A program made the position numbers and the translations under genes. Of a stretch of DNA of 64,000 nt, positions 14,232 to 42,052 are shown in pieces. Under the pieces are notes generated by a model. That model was not told the DNA's origin. It saw only the letters and a list, made by a program, of their open reading frames with translations, and searched no databases. The stretch spans positions 22,423,501 through 22,487,500 of the forward strand of contig JAJNNQ010000003.1 of the NCBI GenBank assembly GCA_027886175.1. The letters are read 5' to 3'. Each line of letters starts with the position of its first letter. The stretch's first letter is position 1. Origin of the DNA: Phylloscopus collybita. Lineage: Eukaryota; Chordata; Aves; Passeriformes; Phylloscopidae.

Positions 14232-14290
14232 AATCACAGAATTTCTAAGTTGGAAGAGACCTTCAAGATCATCAAGTCCAACCCATGCTC
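14232..14290 (-). mobile_element. Short CR1 3' end fragment
   Basis: Reverse complement of the CR1 3' terminus, recognisable from AATCACAGAATTTCTAAG and TTGGAAGAGACCTTCAAGA. Only about 60 bp remain. Confidence 0.65.
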
Positions 14291-15290
14291 AATTAGTTGT
14301 GATTAAGACCTGCGTGTCTGTGTGTTTAGATGAAAATGTCTTAAAGCTGCTTGAACAGAAACATTTTACAAAGCAAACCCGGTTCAGCAAGGCCAGCTAC
14401 TGGGAAGCATATGCTGTATCAAAAGGGGACACTAAGCTTTATAAAATAAAGATGTGCCACCTTGGTTTTCCTTAGTTATAATTAAAAAAAGTTCTTGTGG
14501 TCTGTTCCAGATGCATGTGTGGTTTGCAGGCTTGCAGGAGCCCCTGCCAGCCCAGCTCATACACAAATCTGTTTGAGGTAATGTGCTCCAGGCGAGGTGA
14601 GCCCAAACAGTCACACACCAGTACAGCCTCTCAAGCACAGCAGCAACATAACATTTCTTGTATGACCTGAAATAATACTTTATTTCTCTCCCTTTTGCAA
14701 GATCAGTGAGCCTATTGCTTATCACCACAAATAGTGTCTTAACACATCTGTCTGCCTCTTCGTTCCAATGTTCTTTTCTGCAAAATTTTCCTTCTTTCTG
14801 GCATGGTGGTAAAATTACAAGACCTGAATGGGCTGGTTTAAGAAGTTTATCCTAAACAAAAGAACATTCCTTTAATCTAAAAGCTAACAACTTGTGAATC
14901 TCCCAGCAGCTGAGCTCTGATAACACTGGATGTGCAATTCCTACAAGCTGCACCAGGAGCCAGCCCTCCACTGTGTCAGATTATTGATGGTTTGGCTTCA
15001 TCTCAGAACTGGGGCAGTTAGCAACCTAGTCAAGGAGTCCATCCCTCCACAGGTATCCAACAGGTGGATACCTGGCTGTGTTAATATCAAAATTATTTGG
15101 TTTCTTCACCTTTTCCTGTCTGTGGCAGGATACAGATTGGGTGTCTGCAATCCCTTGGCACAGAACAAGGGCACAGAGAGGGAGATGCTGCCCCAACGCT
15201 TTCTCACTGCGATCATAGTAACACCTCTGATCTGTTCTAAACTGTACTTGGATTATTACACTCTTGGAGCCCCCAGATCTCCAGGATCTA
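14291..15290. other. Intergenic, nothing recognised
   Basis: About 1 kb between the CR1 fragments and the likely 3' end of POLR2D. Short open frames only; no recognisable gene, RNA or repeat. Confidence 0.6.
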
Positions 15291-15296
15291 TTTATT
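15291..15296 (-). promoter_or_regulatory. POLR2D: Candidate poly(A) signal of POLR2D
   Basis: AATAAA on the minus strand, about 590 nt after the POLR2D stop. Minus-strand ATTAAA variants at 15355-15360 and 15372-15377 are alternatives that would shorten the 3' UTR by about 60 to 80 nt. Confidence 0.35.
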
Positions 15297-15885
15297 TAAA
15301 AGGTCCTCATTAACAAAATGATGATATGTACCTAATGTTTATAAAACACACAACTTTAATTAAAAATATCTTTTAATTTACACTAAACAATAATAGAAAA
15401 ATATTGAAGCTGTTAAAACTCACTGTCCTAATCAAACAGTAAAACAAACAAACAGAAAACACCACAGAAATTGATGCCGCCCATCACTGAACCTTCTGAG
15501 AACCAAGAACAAGTGTCCGCATCCTTTAGAAGCTCCTAAAAAAACACGAAATCACATCTGTATTTCTGCTAAAAACTGAAAACCTTGAAAATTTACAAAC
15601 TGGGGAGAGGGATTAGGGAAAAAACAAATACTTGAGCCACTAGGAAAAGGCCTTTTCAGGTTCTTTGCTCTCACAATACAGGGGGTCCTTGCCAACACGC
15701 ACACGGAACAAACCAAAAGAGCAATGCTGATCTCCAGTCTGAATGCACCTGTGGCAACGCAGCACTGGAGTACCCTGCATCCACAACTACCCTCGCTCAG
15801 CTGGGAGCTGCACTGATCCAGAGGGCTGAGAAACAGCCCAAGTCCTCAGGTTTTTCTGCTCAGATAAAGGGGCTGAGTGTTAACC

Positions 15886-19766
<3,881 letters not shown>

Positions 19767-20011
19767 CTACCCTGGGCGCTGCTGAGGATAACAGAGCTCG
19801 GTTGCCCATGCGGGGCACTGAGGGGAAACAGCGGGAGCAGGGAGGCTGAGGGCTCTCCCAACAAAACAGCCCTCAGGGGTGTTTTTAAGCTTGCTTAGTA
19901 ATTAGCTCCTTTTAGAGAGGGAAAATAGTGGGACGCTGAGCGTTTTACGTGTGAACAGAGGGCGAATAGCTGTGATAGACCAAGGCTCTGCAAGTCCGTA
20001 ACAGAAGGATG

Positions 20012-20313
20012 TAGCCAGGTGGGGATCGGCCTCTTCTCGCAGGCAACAGGAGACTCGATGAGAGGACAGGGTATTAAGATGCGCCAGGGGAGGCTTAGGT
20101 TGAATATCACGAAGGATTTCTTCACAGAAAGAGTGATTAGACATTAGAGTGGGCTGCCCAGGGCGGTGGTGGAGTCACCGTCCGTGGTGATGTTTAAGGA
20201 AAGACTGGAGGAAGCACTCAGTGCCATGGTCTGGGTGACATGGTGGTTTTCACTCAAAGGTTGGATTCGATGATCTCAGAGGTCTTTTCCAACCTAATTG
20301 ATTCTGTAATCAT
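20012..20313 (+). mobile_element. CR1 LINE 3' fragment
   Basis: About 300 bp of CR1 in plus orientation, from CCAGGTGGGGATCGG through GCGCCAGGGGAGG and GTGGGCTGCCCAGGG to a tail near TTGATTCTGTAATC. The longest plus-strand CR1 copy in the window. Confidence 0.9.
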
Positions 20314-23300
20314 GAACCCAAAGTCTTACAGGGCACGAACCAGGGCCCGAGAGCAGGAGTGTGGGAGCACTGCGGGAAACAGCACTCATCCTTCGCATGA
20401 GCAAACTCTCCTGCTGCTCTGTCCTTTAGGAAATAACCAAAGAGCTCAAAACTACGCTGGCGCTCCTCGCCAGACTGCATAGCAGCATCTGTCTGCCCAG
20501 GAGCACCTGAGGGCACCAAGGCATCAGATGCATCTTCATTCACCAGTGTATCAGGCAGCTACAACCAGCTTCATTTCACTACCGGGACATCCTCCAGCTG
20601 GACAGCAAACCCCAGCCTTAGGAAAACTGTGACTGTGCCAGAATTTCTGTCTATCTCACTGTGATTAATAGACCTCAGACTGTAAGGAATGAGTATTGAC
20701 ATCATCAATAACACATTTTATAAGGAAAGTTAATTTTCAGGCTATCCAGAAGCAATCTACAGACCTCTAAAAGTCATAGGCAGGCTGAAAATGAAGATAA
20801 TTCTCCTAACACTGCCAGCAAAATAACTTATGGAGCATTTTCCCTAGAGAGCTCACATGTAAGTGCCTAACCAGCCTAAGACTCTTAAAGTAATCATCTT
20901 ATCAGCCCTTACTATGTCATCCTGTGCCCTTAAAGAAAGACAAAAATAGACTTTTGAAGGACTTATGATGAAACCACTCCTGTTGTCGTGAACTTGCATC
21001 TGTGCCTAGGTGAATGGTTTTCTGCATGCTGAGAAAAGGAATGAATTAAAAAACAAATCAGAAGAATATGAGGAGATCAAATAATAGATTTTTAATATTT
21101 GTTATCTGGATGATGAGCATAGCAGAGAAACTGATTGGAAAGTAATTTGCTAAGTGATACAAGCAGAAAGACATTCAGCAAGATGGAATGGAAATATCTT
21201 GGGGAACATCTGGCAAATTAAACAATTTCAATTAGGCTTACAAGAAAACAAGGAAATCCCTGCCAGATTGAGGAGAGAAGCATTTAAAATCACTTGGAAT
21301 CCTGATGGCTTCTCAAATAACCCGTCAGCTGAGAACACTGTGATTCTCAGCGTAGCAGGTAGCTCACAGAGGTTTAAGTTATTAGTTTCCCTTTTTGTTT
21401 TCCCCCAAGGATTCATTCTACTTAAGTATACAAACCCCAGATTTTACAGGTACAGTTAAAGAGGCTATCAGGAAAGAATAAGTTTATTATCACTGATGTG
21501 TTTGGTTAAGGTCTCAAGAGCAAAATAAAACATTCCTGAATGGAAGCTGCTTCCCCCACCTTTTTTAAAGAATTTAAAAAATAAACTTATAAACCCCATA
21601 GTAAATATTATTCAGCTGCTGCAACAAACCAAATGTAGTAGGGCACATGACCTTTTGTTATGTTTAAAATGCATGGCTTCTTCCTCACTAATAATGACTG
21701 TGACACTAATAATGTTTTGGCATTTATCAACAACATATGCATAGAAAAGTAAGGTGAGCTTGATTAAAATAGTCACTGACTAAAGGAACTTTCAGGCAGC
21801 TTTACTGGTGACATCCTAAAATAAACCTATTGAAAAAAAAGAATACTTGGCCAAACGTAATTTATCATGAACAAAGTCTCTACTATTCCATATTCCAGGG
21901 CAAAAAGCTTTGATCCTTGCTGGAGACATTGGTATTGGGTAGCAGATTGTTAGACAGACCTGTAATGGTAATTCCTGTTGCCACAGTTTAAACACAGATC
22001 CTGGAAAAACTGATTGCACCTACACAGACCTTACAAAATGCTCAGCTAAATATCTCCATGTAATCAAATGTAGGAAGAACTAACAACAAGGATATCCTAT
22101 TACTAGCACAAACCTGTTTTGTAATATGCTTTCCTTCTAATTCATCAGCAGAAGGAATGTGATTTTTCTAGGAGTTTTTTAAGCTTTCTATACAGTAATT
22201 ATGTTCTTTCTGTGGGGTGCCAGTGTGATAGGAGCAGATCCTGGTGGAGATCACCACCCACTGAGAGCACCATGTGCCACAGTAACCAGCACTGCACAGG
22301 ACTTGTGTGATTTTCACCTGTGTGCTCAAAGTATAACTCTTCAGCTTTAGGTCTTCACACCATTTAACCTTTATTTCTGCTGCATTTAAAATGATACATT
22401 CAAAACCATAATGAAGGAACATGTGTGAGCAAAGTGAAGTTATATTAATATTCAGTAATAAAGTCATAGTAAGACTCTGAATGCAAAACTACATGATCTG
22501 CTTTTAAATACCTTTATGACATTATCAACTGGTTTTATAATACATAATTTATGCCAGAATTAATCTAATTATAAGAGCAGTCTAGCTGACCATAGAAAAA
22601 TATGGTTCAATAATCTGGATATTGTTCAATTTGTAGAATTGTATACTTGTTTTAAAGAACATGATAACAATACTCTTCTGTGCTTGCTGTGTTTTGAGAG
22701 TGATTATCAAACATACTCACAAGTCATTTTTTCCCAGACTGGCAAAACCATCTCAGGAACTTTCCTATCCTACTGCTCCATGTACTATCAGTGTACATAT
22801 TAATTTATTGAGTTGTATAGGTAAGTGTCCTGATTTTCATTTTTATCTTCAAGATAAAAATGGCATTTCTCCATCACAGATAAAACATTTTTTTTTGTGT
22901 TAAACAAAAATGCTAGCATTCTTCCTTTGAAGCATCCTCTAGAAGTTTCTGCTAATCTTTCTGTAATTTGGTAATTTGGTTTGGTGCTAAATGACTAATT
23001 CATTTTGTTTCTTATTTCAAACAGAAGTAACAAGAGAAGAAACTGTTTCCAGGAGAATTATCCTGGTTTATATTTAGCCTGGATTGACCTATTTCAGTGT
23101 GCAGTCACAAGCACACCCTTCTCTACCTGGCCTCATCCTCCCTGTGAGCTGCTGAGTGTTCCTGTGGTCACAGAGTGCAACATGCATGCACTGAAGAAAG
23201 ACAGCAAAGATTTAATGTCTGATTCAACAGGAAACCAAAAAAAAAATCAAGTAGGAAAAGCACATGACACAAAAATACACAAGTTAAGCCACTGTATTCC

Positions 23301-26300
23301 TGCCAACAAAGCTGGGAGGATACACTTGGTAACTCCCCTGGGTATATGACAGCAGTGGATGGTAGGGATAGGGGTAACTGCAGGATTCACAAGGAAGTTC
23401 AGCTGGAATCCACCTGGAAATCACATTAGTCACAGCATCGGCCTCACACTGCCTAAAGGACTGACTTTCTAGCCATCCTAGTACCAGCACCTGAAAACAG
23501 GTTTTTGCTTTGTAGTTGTACTAGGATAAATGAGCTTCTCAGGCATATTGAAGTCAAAACTACCCTCCCCCTTGGTTTGGTTGGTGGTTTTTTTAGGGTT
23601 TGATGACTGTTTATTGGCTGCACCCAGCGCTGCCCTTCCCAAGAGCCACAAGCAGAAAATGTAGCATCTCTAACTACACAGCTCCTAGAGACAAAAAGTT
23701 AAAGATTATCTGAAAATGTATGGAAAAAACATGTAAGCCAGAGATCCAATTCAAAACTATGCTACAGTTCAGTTAATTCTGTCTCAAAGCAAATATTAAA
23801 ATAGTAAAAATCTAGATAGATGGGTGTTTTATTCCTCTGAAATGAGGTTTTTAGATCCCCTGAAGACTATAGTCCTAAAGTATGGAAAAATTGTTTCATT
23901 TTAGAAGACAAAACCCCAAAAGAACAATTCTGAGTTTCAGAAAGATTTACAGTAGTCTGTATGTATGTACCTTATACATTTCACCACCATGAGGACTCAC
24001 AGAAAGTTACTGTCAAGCAAACATCATTTCAGGATACAAAGACACTGCTATGCCATTATTATCGAAGTATATTGAATGTTTGGTTTCAATTTCCCTACTA
24101 TTTTTCCTTGCTTTCTTGTAGTGAGCCTGTTTGATTATTGGTGTGTTTCCAGGCAGCTGTCACCCCACTCTGGCAGCTTCCCTGGTTTTGAATGTGTGGT
24201 GTCATTTCCAGGTTTGCTATTCATAGCTGTAATACACTGTTTGTCTTTCTAGATGAGAACCATTTCATCTTCTCCCCCATAAAGGCTGTGAGAACTCATA
24301 TAAAGAGGACAGTACAAATAATCTTTATCCATTATGATTTATTCTCTACAATACTTCATTAGAGGATAGAGTTCAATTATTTACACTCAGAAATTATTAT
24401 ATAGGTAGGAGGCAACCAAGTGTAATATAAAGAATTGGTCTGACGTCTCTGCACTGTAGGTCAAAAGAGATCTCCTGCTTTAACGAAATAAATTAACCAA
24501 AAAAACCCAACAAAACAACATGTAGTTTCAGAATACAAACAGAAAACAGCACTAATAGTCAGTGAAGACTGCAGAGGTTTGTTAATGTACTATGAAAACA
24601 AATTATTCTGTGCAAAGGTTAAAATGAACTCTTAGATTTCCTTACAGATTTTTTTTGTTGTTCTGATAAGTTGTAGATATGTGATATTTTGACCACATAA
24701 CATTCCCAAACTGAAATGGCTTCAGTTGAGATTGACTGTTGAACAACATGAAAAAAGATAATTAAGAACCTCACAGTGGAAACATTTCAACATTGACAGA
24801 CTCCAGTGATCAAAGACATTCTCCTGTAGTTACTGTAAAACAAAGACATTTCATCATTGCAGTGAGATTATTTATCAGTTGTGGTTGTCATGAGAATAAG
24901 CCCTTCTAGACCAAAAGGCACTTGCTTCTAAGGATGAGTTAATCCAGATCAAACCAGATAACAGTTGCTTTGAGGAGCAGCTCTAACCAGCTGTCCCAGC
25001 CAAGCAACCATGGAGAGAATCTCAGATCAACTGGCCACTGATTTTGGTTGTCTCCATCTTGAGGCAATTCAAACTACAGCTTGTGCCTAGTTCACCTCTT
25101 TCATCCTTATGCATAGCTGCCATGTAATGATCTAGAAACGGGATTATTTCCTGAGACCACCTGTCCTTGTCTCACGTATCTCTGAGCTGACTTAGCTATT
25201 GACACAGTTTTCAATTGATTTTATAGCTGGACCCTTATGGGACTAAAGCTGAGAGGGCCTGTTCCTTAGGCAGCAGACCAGTGTTTCTGATCTGCCAGCT
25301 TCTCTTCTCACTGCAACAAGACAAGAACACAGTACATATTTAGAGGCATTTATGTTTTGTTTGTATGTTTTTTAAACAGACTGAGTGGGGAAATAGAAGT
25401 GGGAGAGGATAAGACTTCCCCAGTCCCCAACCCTCTGTCCCACTTCAGGCTTAAACCAACCAAGTTACTCAATCCTAAAATTCTGTTCTTTAAAAAAATG
25501 ACAACTAACCCTCCCCACCCCACCCTTTAGTCATCCCCTAGTCAAAGAAACTGAAATCAGGAAAACACTATACACTGTTGAAGACACAGAACAGGGCAAA
25601 CACCTGAAAAATAAACAGTATAGTTGAAAAGCCTGGCACTGTATGCCTGCATGACCAGTCTCACCGAGCGTGCTCAGGGGTGAAGTTTTAGCACCATTTT
25701 TTTGCCTTTTTTTAAACCTTTTAGAAATTAAATTCTAACATAGAACACTTGAACAGTAATGAGTGTAGCCCTATGTATCATACTGTTTGACAGCTGAAAG
25801 GTGAGTGGTATGCCTGGAGCTGACCCCACCCTCCCCCATCACTACACGGCACCTGGGGGAGCAATTACAAACTGGAGTGGTTTGTAACGAGACTCATTTA
25901 TTCTCAGCAGCAGGAAGTCACGAAACAATCCTTTCATCTTCAATTGCTTTTCAACAACATCACAAGGGAAAAGTGGCAATTTGTAGGAATGACCCAATAC
26001 AGAAGGAAAGCTGGGTCAATATTGCACGGTTATCCAGAGGAATCTCCCTCACATCTCTCTCCTCCAGCAGAATTTACACCAACGTGAAGCAAAATGGCAC
26101 AAGTGGTGCCTCTGCTTCCTTAGGACCAGGAGCAGCACCCTGCAGTTCTCAGCTTCCTACCAGCCCTATTCCCTGCCATACCACGGCATAATTTCAGGCT
26201 TCAAACACCAGCCAATTACAATACACAAGCAGGCTCTAAAGATGGGTGCAACCAAACAGCCATGACTCTGCTATGCACTTGTATTTTCTTCCCCAAACAT

Positions 26301-26998
26301 TACTGACCTTCCAAGAGTTCGGAAAATCAACCAACCAACCCCACCCCAAACTGTATTCTGAAGTCCAGTTATCTCATTGAAAGAGTGTCATAATTTAGAG
26401 TTTATGACATCCCTCAATGATGCTGCAGAACAACAACTGATAACTTCCTTTCAGAAAAGAGTATTCCTTGTGATCATCAACCACAGGAAAAGAAATACAG
26501 AATGCACGTGAGTTTCATGCAGTTTGGGTAATACAGATTTCCCCACTCACAGAGCCTGGATGTGGCAATGACTAAGCTGAGTAAGACAAATCTTACCAGC
26601 AAACTGAACAGCACCATTCCGTAGGCCTGGAATAAACTGGAACACTCACAGCCCCTAAGATCAGTAGTCATACCAGCAAAAGTGGCTGTTCTGTCAAAAG
26701 GAAGGTCCCCAAGACTGTTAGCTTAAATTAAAACAAATTTCAGTCACTGGTCTCACTTGTATGACTACAGTCAATGCTCTGCAAACCCCTCCCCAGCCCT
26801 AATCCTGTCTTTTACAAATACTTGGAAACAAAATTTGGTCGGAACAGACTGTCCAGGGACACTCAAGGATCTTTTCCTCTGCGTACACAGCACGTGCCAT
26901 GTTGCTCTCTTACAGGCAAAACAGCTTTGTGTTTCATAGCAGGCTTCATCACCAAGAATCCAACCTACCAAGGATGTGAGCCTTAAAGCCTTCAAGGG
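20314..26998. other. Intergenic or distal AMMECR1L 3' UTR
   Basis: About 6.7 kb of AT-rich sequence between the POLR2D promoter side and the 3' part of AMMECR1L. No supported coding region, RNA gene or obvious repeat. Several minus-strand AATAAA hexamers occur, so part of the right side could be AMMECR1L 3' UTR; its end cannot be fixed from sequence alone. Confidence 0.5.
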
Positions 26999-27004
26999 TT
27001 TATT
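26999..27004 (-). promoter_or_regulatory. AMMECR1L: Candidate poly(A) signal of AMMECR1L
   Basis: First good minus-strand AATAAA downstream of the stop codon, giving a 3' UTR of about 600 nt. More distal hexamers exist. Confidence 0.3.
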
Positions 27005-27602
27005 TAAATAGTGGATTAATTTTTCACATGTTTTCTGTCCATGAGGATGGGGTGCTATCCAGGTGTTCAACCCTCCCCAATACCATGATGTCCACCTGTG
27101 ATGCGTGGGGACTGCAATCAGCTCTCAGTACACAACAGATACCAGAGGTTAAAAAAAAAAATTAAAAAGAACCTAAAAAATGTTTTGTTGGACTCCGTTG
27201 CCCAGGCTGCCAGGGGAATGCTCCTACTTGATCTGGGGGGCTTCCATAACAAACAACTCAAGTTTCCAGAGTGTCAGTAACACCCAGGAAGGGATCAGTC
27301 CGAAGCAGCACTTTCACTCCTAAAGGTCTTCTGCACCTCACGACAGTTCGTAGGCATGGAGCCCCAATCCAACTGAACCCCCGCTGGGAGGGAAGGCTGA
27401 GATAAGGCTTGGGCCCCTGAAGTCCTGTCACGCTCTGGTCCTCCCCCCAGGTCAGTGGGAAGGCAGACTTGGCAACGGAAGCTAGCATCATAAAATGGTG
27501 CAGTAATAGAAGTAACTGGACCAGGAAGAGGAGGCGTCTGCCCCGATGATGTCATAGCCATTGGCAGCAACTGGGGAGTGGGACTGGTCATGCAGCCGTG
27601 TG

Positions 27603-36988
<9,386 letters not shown>

Positions 36989-38599
36989 TCAAAACTCGCT
37001 GCCTGGAGCACTGCAGAACCCTGCCACGGAGGGGTGGGAGGAAAAGGATTACACAAAGAGTTACAGGTGAAAAACGAACAGCTGCTGCCTTGCTTCTGTT
37101 ACAAACAGAGGAAGAAAAGCCCTCCAAACTACGTGACCAAACACAGCACTCAAGCCAGTTCAGCAGAATGGATGTTTTCACACAAAAATTGGAAGAGTAT
37201 GGACACAACACGCATGCAATCACACTTTCCAAGTGATTGAACACTTTAATAGGTGGCTCATCACAAAGAACCACAACCTGACTTCCCATAAAAAGAACAA
37301 AACTGTGGGAAAATAGAAGAAAAAAGACTTGGGGCTACAGATACACCCTATCCACTACTTTCGCTGCTCGTGCACAGCCATTCCTCCTCAGTCAATGCCT
37401 GCACCAGTGGCAAAAAAGTGCATTTCCCTTCCCTGTTCCTGAGTGCTGAATGACAGCAGCCCAAAATGACACCTTTGGAGTTGGACTCCCAGGGGTGTTG
37501 CCCTTGATTTAGCACTGGCAAGATCAAAGAGGAGCTAAAAGCACTGAAACCACCATTTTCTAAACTACAGACTATTTTCCAGACCACAAACTGGAATCTG
37601 CATTTACTTTCTGGGAATGGGTGAATGAATACAGCTCCCAAATAAACATGCAGGGGGTACAGACAAGATGTGCATGGCAGGAAGAGCTGAAGCCAGCACA
37701 GAACAGAGGAAAGTGATAATAGCAGGAAACAGGCATGGTATAAAAAACCCAACAATCCAGAAGAGTGTTTTGCCTGCAAAGACGAGAATATTAGCTCATG
37801 CACCACAAGAAGGGGCGGAACAAACACAGGGAGGAAAGGCTGTGCAGACAGAGATGAGCAAACATGATAGGCAAGGATTACGGGTCAGTGGCAGGAACTT
37901 AAACACCAACATCACCATGAGCTCTGAATACACCAGGGGAGAGAAAACCAGTCTGTCAAACGGGGCTCAAAGCACGGGCACGTCAGCCACAGAGAGCACC
38001 ACGGGGGACTGAAGCCACACTCAGCTCTCAGAGCAGCCCTCAGAGCACAAACACAGTACTGGGGGGTGAGGGATGACACGCACTGAAATTCAGCTTGTGA
38101 CAACTCCCTCCCTTCTCTGCACGTGCAAAGACCGTAAACTTTATTCATCAAGTTTCATCGGTCACAGCAGGAGACACAGGACTCTGAACCGAACCAGAAC
38201 CGCTGTAAGGGGTGTTGAGAGGTGCGCCTCGCATGCCCGCAGTGCTTGCTCTGCTTAAGAATCCTCACTTCAAGGTTTCAGAAAGATCATAAGGAACAAT
38301 TTACAAGACCTAATGATAATTTTTCCTTTGATCTCCACTTTTGCAATAACAACAAAATAAAAAAATAGAATTAAAAAAGGGAAAAGAAACCAAACCAGGC
38401 AAAAGAAAAGCATAACTTTGACAAAGCAACCATGAAAATTCTTCAGTGCCTATTAAAAGTAACCTGCTCTGGCTCTGAGGGTGCTGAGCCTTTTGAGCCT
38501 TCCCCACTTACCACTGACGGCTCAGCCGCATTGGGGAGGATAAATCATTATTTATTTATTTGGAAGCACAACACTTGATTAAAGATCGGAGACGTGGCA

Positions 38600-39640
38600 G
38601 GGACAGGGGGGAGCTTCCCTCTCTTCTCCCCTCCTCTGCAGCAGGGGCCTAACAAAGGCGGCCGCTCGGCTCCAGCCCCGCTCGCCGGGAGCGCCCCGCG
38701 GGCGGGCGGGGGGCACACCGGGGCACCGCGGCGGCGGCGGCGGGACGAGCCCCGGGCTCCCGCACACAAACTTTGCGGGGTGTTCGGGGGGGGGTCCCGC
38801 AGCCCCGCCGGGCCCGGCCCGGGGACACCCCGGGGACCCCCCGTGCCCCCGGCCCGACCCCCCGAGCAGCACCGGGGCCGCCAGGGGGCGCCGCGGAGCA
38901 GACCCCCCCCTGCGGCCTCCCCCAACCCGGGGCGGGCGGGCGGACTCGGGGGCCCCCTCCACCCCCGCCTCCCGCACACCCCCGGCGGGGTCACCCACCT
39001 CCTGCACCCGTCCCGGCTTCTCCTCCGCCTCAGCCCCGCCGCCGCCGCTGCTGCCCCGCAGCCTTCTGCCGCCTCATGGGGCCATGGGCCTGGGCGAGGC
39101 TCCCCGGAGAAGCGGGCCCGGCGGGCGGGGGAGCGGGCAGGGCCCGCCGCGGCCGGGGCTTCCCGGGGCGGCCGGAGGACCGGAGCGAGGCCGCGGGCAG
39201 GTCCGCCGCTATCCCGGCAGCCTCCTCCTCCTCCTCCTCCCGGCCGTGAGGTAATGAGGGACGGACACTCATAGTCCGCCAGCCTCCCGGCGGCGCCAAC
39301 ACAACCGAGGCCCCAGGGCGGGCGCTCTGCCCCACAAGGGAACCATAGAGACGGGCGCTTCCGTGCCCTCCCCGTCACGTGAGCACCGCACGTGCGGGAA
39401 CAAACAGTTCCGGGGACGGGGAAGTCACTCGGCGCCAGCGCCGCGCTGCCATTGGCCGGCGGGGGCGATGACGATATTGGGGGCGAGGCGCAAGGCGGGG
39501 AGCGTCCATTGCGCGCCTCGAAGCGGGGGAGTCTTTCCGCCCCCTTCACTCCTCCTCTCCCCCTCGCTGCCCGCAGCGGTGGCCCGGCACGGCCCGGCGC
39601 GCTGAGGGCCGCTTGGTATGAGGGCAGAGCGGCGTTCCGG
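38600..39640 (-). promoter_or_regulatory. AMMECR1L: CpG-island promoter and 5' UTR region of AMMECR1L
   Basis: About 1 kb of very GC- and CpG-rich DNA. It has an E-box CACGTG (39376-39381) and a minus-strand CCAAT box (39451-39455), both upstream of the likely start near 39.2-39.3 kb. A candidate non-coding exon 1 ends at 38999 with donor GAG|GTGGGT, which would splice to the acceptor at 37010/37011. The long frames here on both strands are stop-poor GC-rich artefacts. Confidence 0.65.
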
Positions 39641-42050
39641 CCCGGCCCTGAGGGTGAACAGCTCCGGCCGCCGGCACGGCTTTAGTTACAGTGCAACAGA
39701 TTTATGGCAGAGGCATAGATATCACAACGGCATCAACGTGAAATTTACTTTTTCAGTATTGCCAACTGCCAACGGGGCACCCAAATCCTTCCCTCCACCC
39801 TTCTTCACAGCACCATAAAAACCAAAACTGAGAAGTAATTACTTTGTCAAGGGGTTTAGGACATCTAGCAGAAGCAGAGGCTCTGCATTCCATCCTGAGA
39901 GGATTCTCAGGCAGTGGGGGGTTCGGAGTCACTCAGGGTTGTTGTGGCTGTACGAGGTGTAAGGGAGGGGATAAAGAAAACCACAGTGCTCATTCCTAAT
40001 GCCCTTCCACAACACCGGTGAAACACCTGGGCAAAATGAAGAGCAAACTTTGCATATCCCAGAGTACCCACACTGCACATTCAACCCCAAGAGACAAACT
40101 GTCTGAACCTTTTCAAGACTGCAAAAATGGAATTTATGCCATTTCTCATCAAAGCTCAAGCAGTAAGTAAGAGGCATAGAAATGTGAGTTGGAGAAATCA
40201 GGTTGAATATCAGTGGCTCTTACTCTCTGCTGTAGAATAGAATCACAAAATGGTTTGGGTAGGAAAGGACCTTCAAGTTTGTTTTGTTCCACCCCTGTTG
40301 TGGGCTGGGACACCTACAGTTTGCTCCTGGCCTTCAACTAACAGAATCTATACGGTTTCCCCAGCGCAAGAGCAGCACTGTAATTACTGCCATTCTAAGG
40401 TTATGGAACCAAATCTTCCTTTTAAGTCTAGATGGCAGCCTTGAATATCAAATTATGAAAACTAAGGTTACAAAGAATCAGGTGAGAATACCCAGAAGAA
40501 CAGATAAAGAGCGAGTTCCTAACTTTGAAGTGTTTAAAAGAATCCTTCCCTCCCTTCTTCCCCTCCACATACCTCACTCTTTGCTGGTAATGCCTTGGAT
40601 TGCACCTAAAACCCCTTTGCCAAGATATGAAACAGTTTTCAACCCTACAAAAGTCCACTTCATAATCACCAGAGAGCTTTTTGTAGAGTCCTTAGGAACC
40701 TGGGAGTGTTGGCGCTGTGTTTTATTACCTTGACAACATCAAACAAATATTTCACCAGTTGTGAATGTTCTGTTCCTGAAGCACAAGAACTGTGAGGTGA
40801 CTGCAGCAGTTTAATTCCCACCTCTTCTGGTCTTTGCTTTTAATTTCAACATACACACACAAGCTACTGTAACTTTCCTGATACTGAAGTTACACTATCA
40901 TTATATTAGAATTGCATCTTACAGCAGAAGTGGTTTCATTGGAAGAAGCAAAATCAAGCTAATATGAAAGACTAAACTTGGTTTGCATGTGTTAAAAAAA
41001 TCCCAGAACTGTGAATATGGACATTCTACTTACTTCTCTAATTATAAAAATCAGGAAATAAGAATGAATAATGTATTTTTAATCTAAGTTCTGAAAGAAT
41101 TCTTTTCAATTCAATTCAATTCTGAATAAAGGCAAGATAACAGCACTGTAACTGGATGAGGAAAAGAATATATTCTTAACAGTTAGTTCATGACACTGAA
41201 GTTTCCTGCTGAGGAGACTAAAATGAACTGATTTAGCCATTTTTCTAAAATGTTAAGGTTAAATGCACAAGTGTATGTGTATCCATATTTCATCTCTAGG
41301 ACATGAACTGGGAACTATATTATTCCCCCTCCACAGCACAGGGTGCTGGCTGGTTACCAACATGCTCTTTCTTCTCCCTTCAAACTCCCTTCTCTCCTTC
41401 TTCCAAAGCTTTGTTTTCAAGTTTACAGCTTTCACTGGTACAAAGGTACACAAACTGCTCACATACAAAACCCTCCAATTCCTTTATTCATGTTTGCAGG
41501 ATGTATGTGGTACGTACAATTAACATTACACCAGCTACAGCACCTCTGCTGCAAGAGGCACCTCAACACAAGTATCCCAGAGCACCAACACAGACACAGA
41601 CACTACAATATCACTTTTGAAATGATTTCCCCCCTCCCTCCCCCTTTTTTAATCCTTTCTTAATCTTGACAGCTAGGACTTCTGAGCTGTTGGAGATTGT
41701 TTGTGGCAGATCCCCTAGTGCAGTGGCACTGGTGTAAGAAGGCTGCTTTAGACACTGGAAGGTCAGAATGAGAACTGAATGGCGTAACTGAAAGAGGTGC
41801 CATTTCCACTGCTGGAAGCTTGGCTGCTGTCTGGGTCCATAGCTGTATGTCAGCCTCCTGGAGTCCCCTGCACAACCTCCTGCCTTACAGGTGTGTCCAT
41901 ACCTGACACATCAGGAGTTAAACAGCTGGACTGGAAAGACTTTAAAAAGGGATGAGCCTGAGAGAAATCTTTGTTCATTATGACAAGATCAAGGACAATC
42001 CCTTCACGTCACCAGGCTTCACGTGTCCATCTGTTCCCTAAACTCATCCT
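39640..42050. other. Intergenic between AMMECR1L promoter and SAP130 3' end
   Basis: About 2.4 kb. It contains a CR1 fragment (40235-40340) and possibly the distal SAP130 3' UTR. No coding region is supported. Confidence 0.6.
40235..40340 (-). mobile_element. CR1 LINE 3' fragment
   Basis: Reverse complement of a CR1 3' end: AATCACAAAATGGTTTGGG, GGAAAGGACCTTCAAG, and the degraded CCACCCCTG block. Old copy with clear divergence. Confidence 0.75.
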
Positions 42051-42052
42051 TT

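Noticed and set aside
38548..39549. 333-codon minus and 226-codon plus open frames
   Set aside because: Both run through the AMMECR1L CpG island, overlap each other, and have only compositional character.
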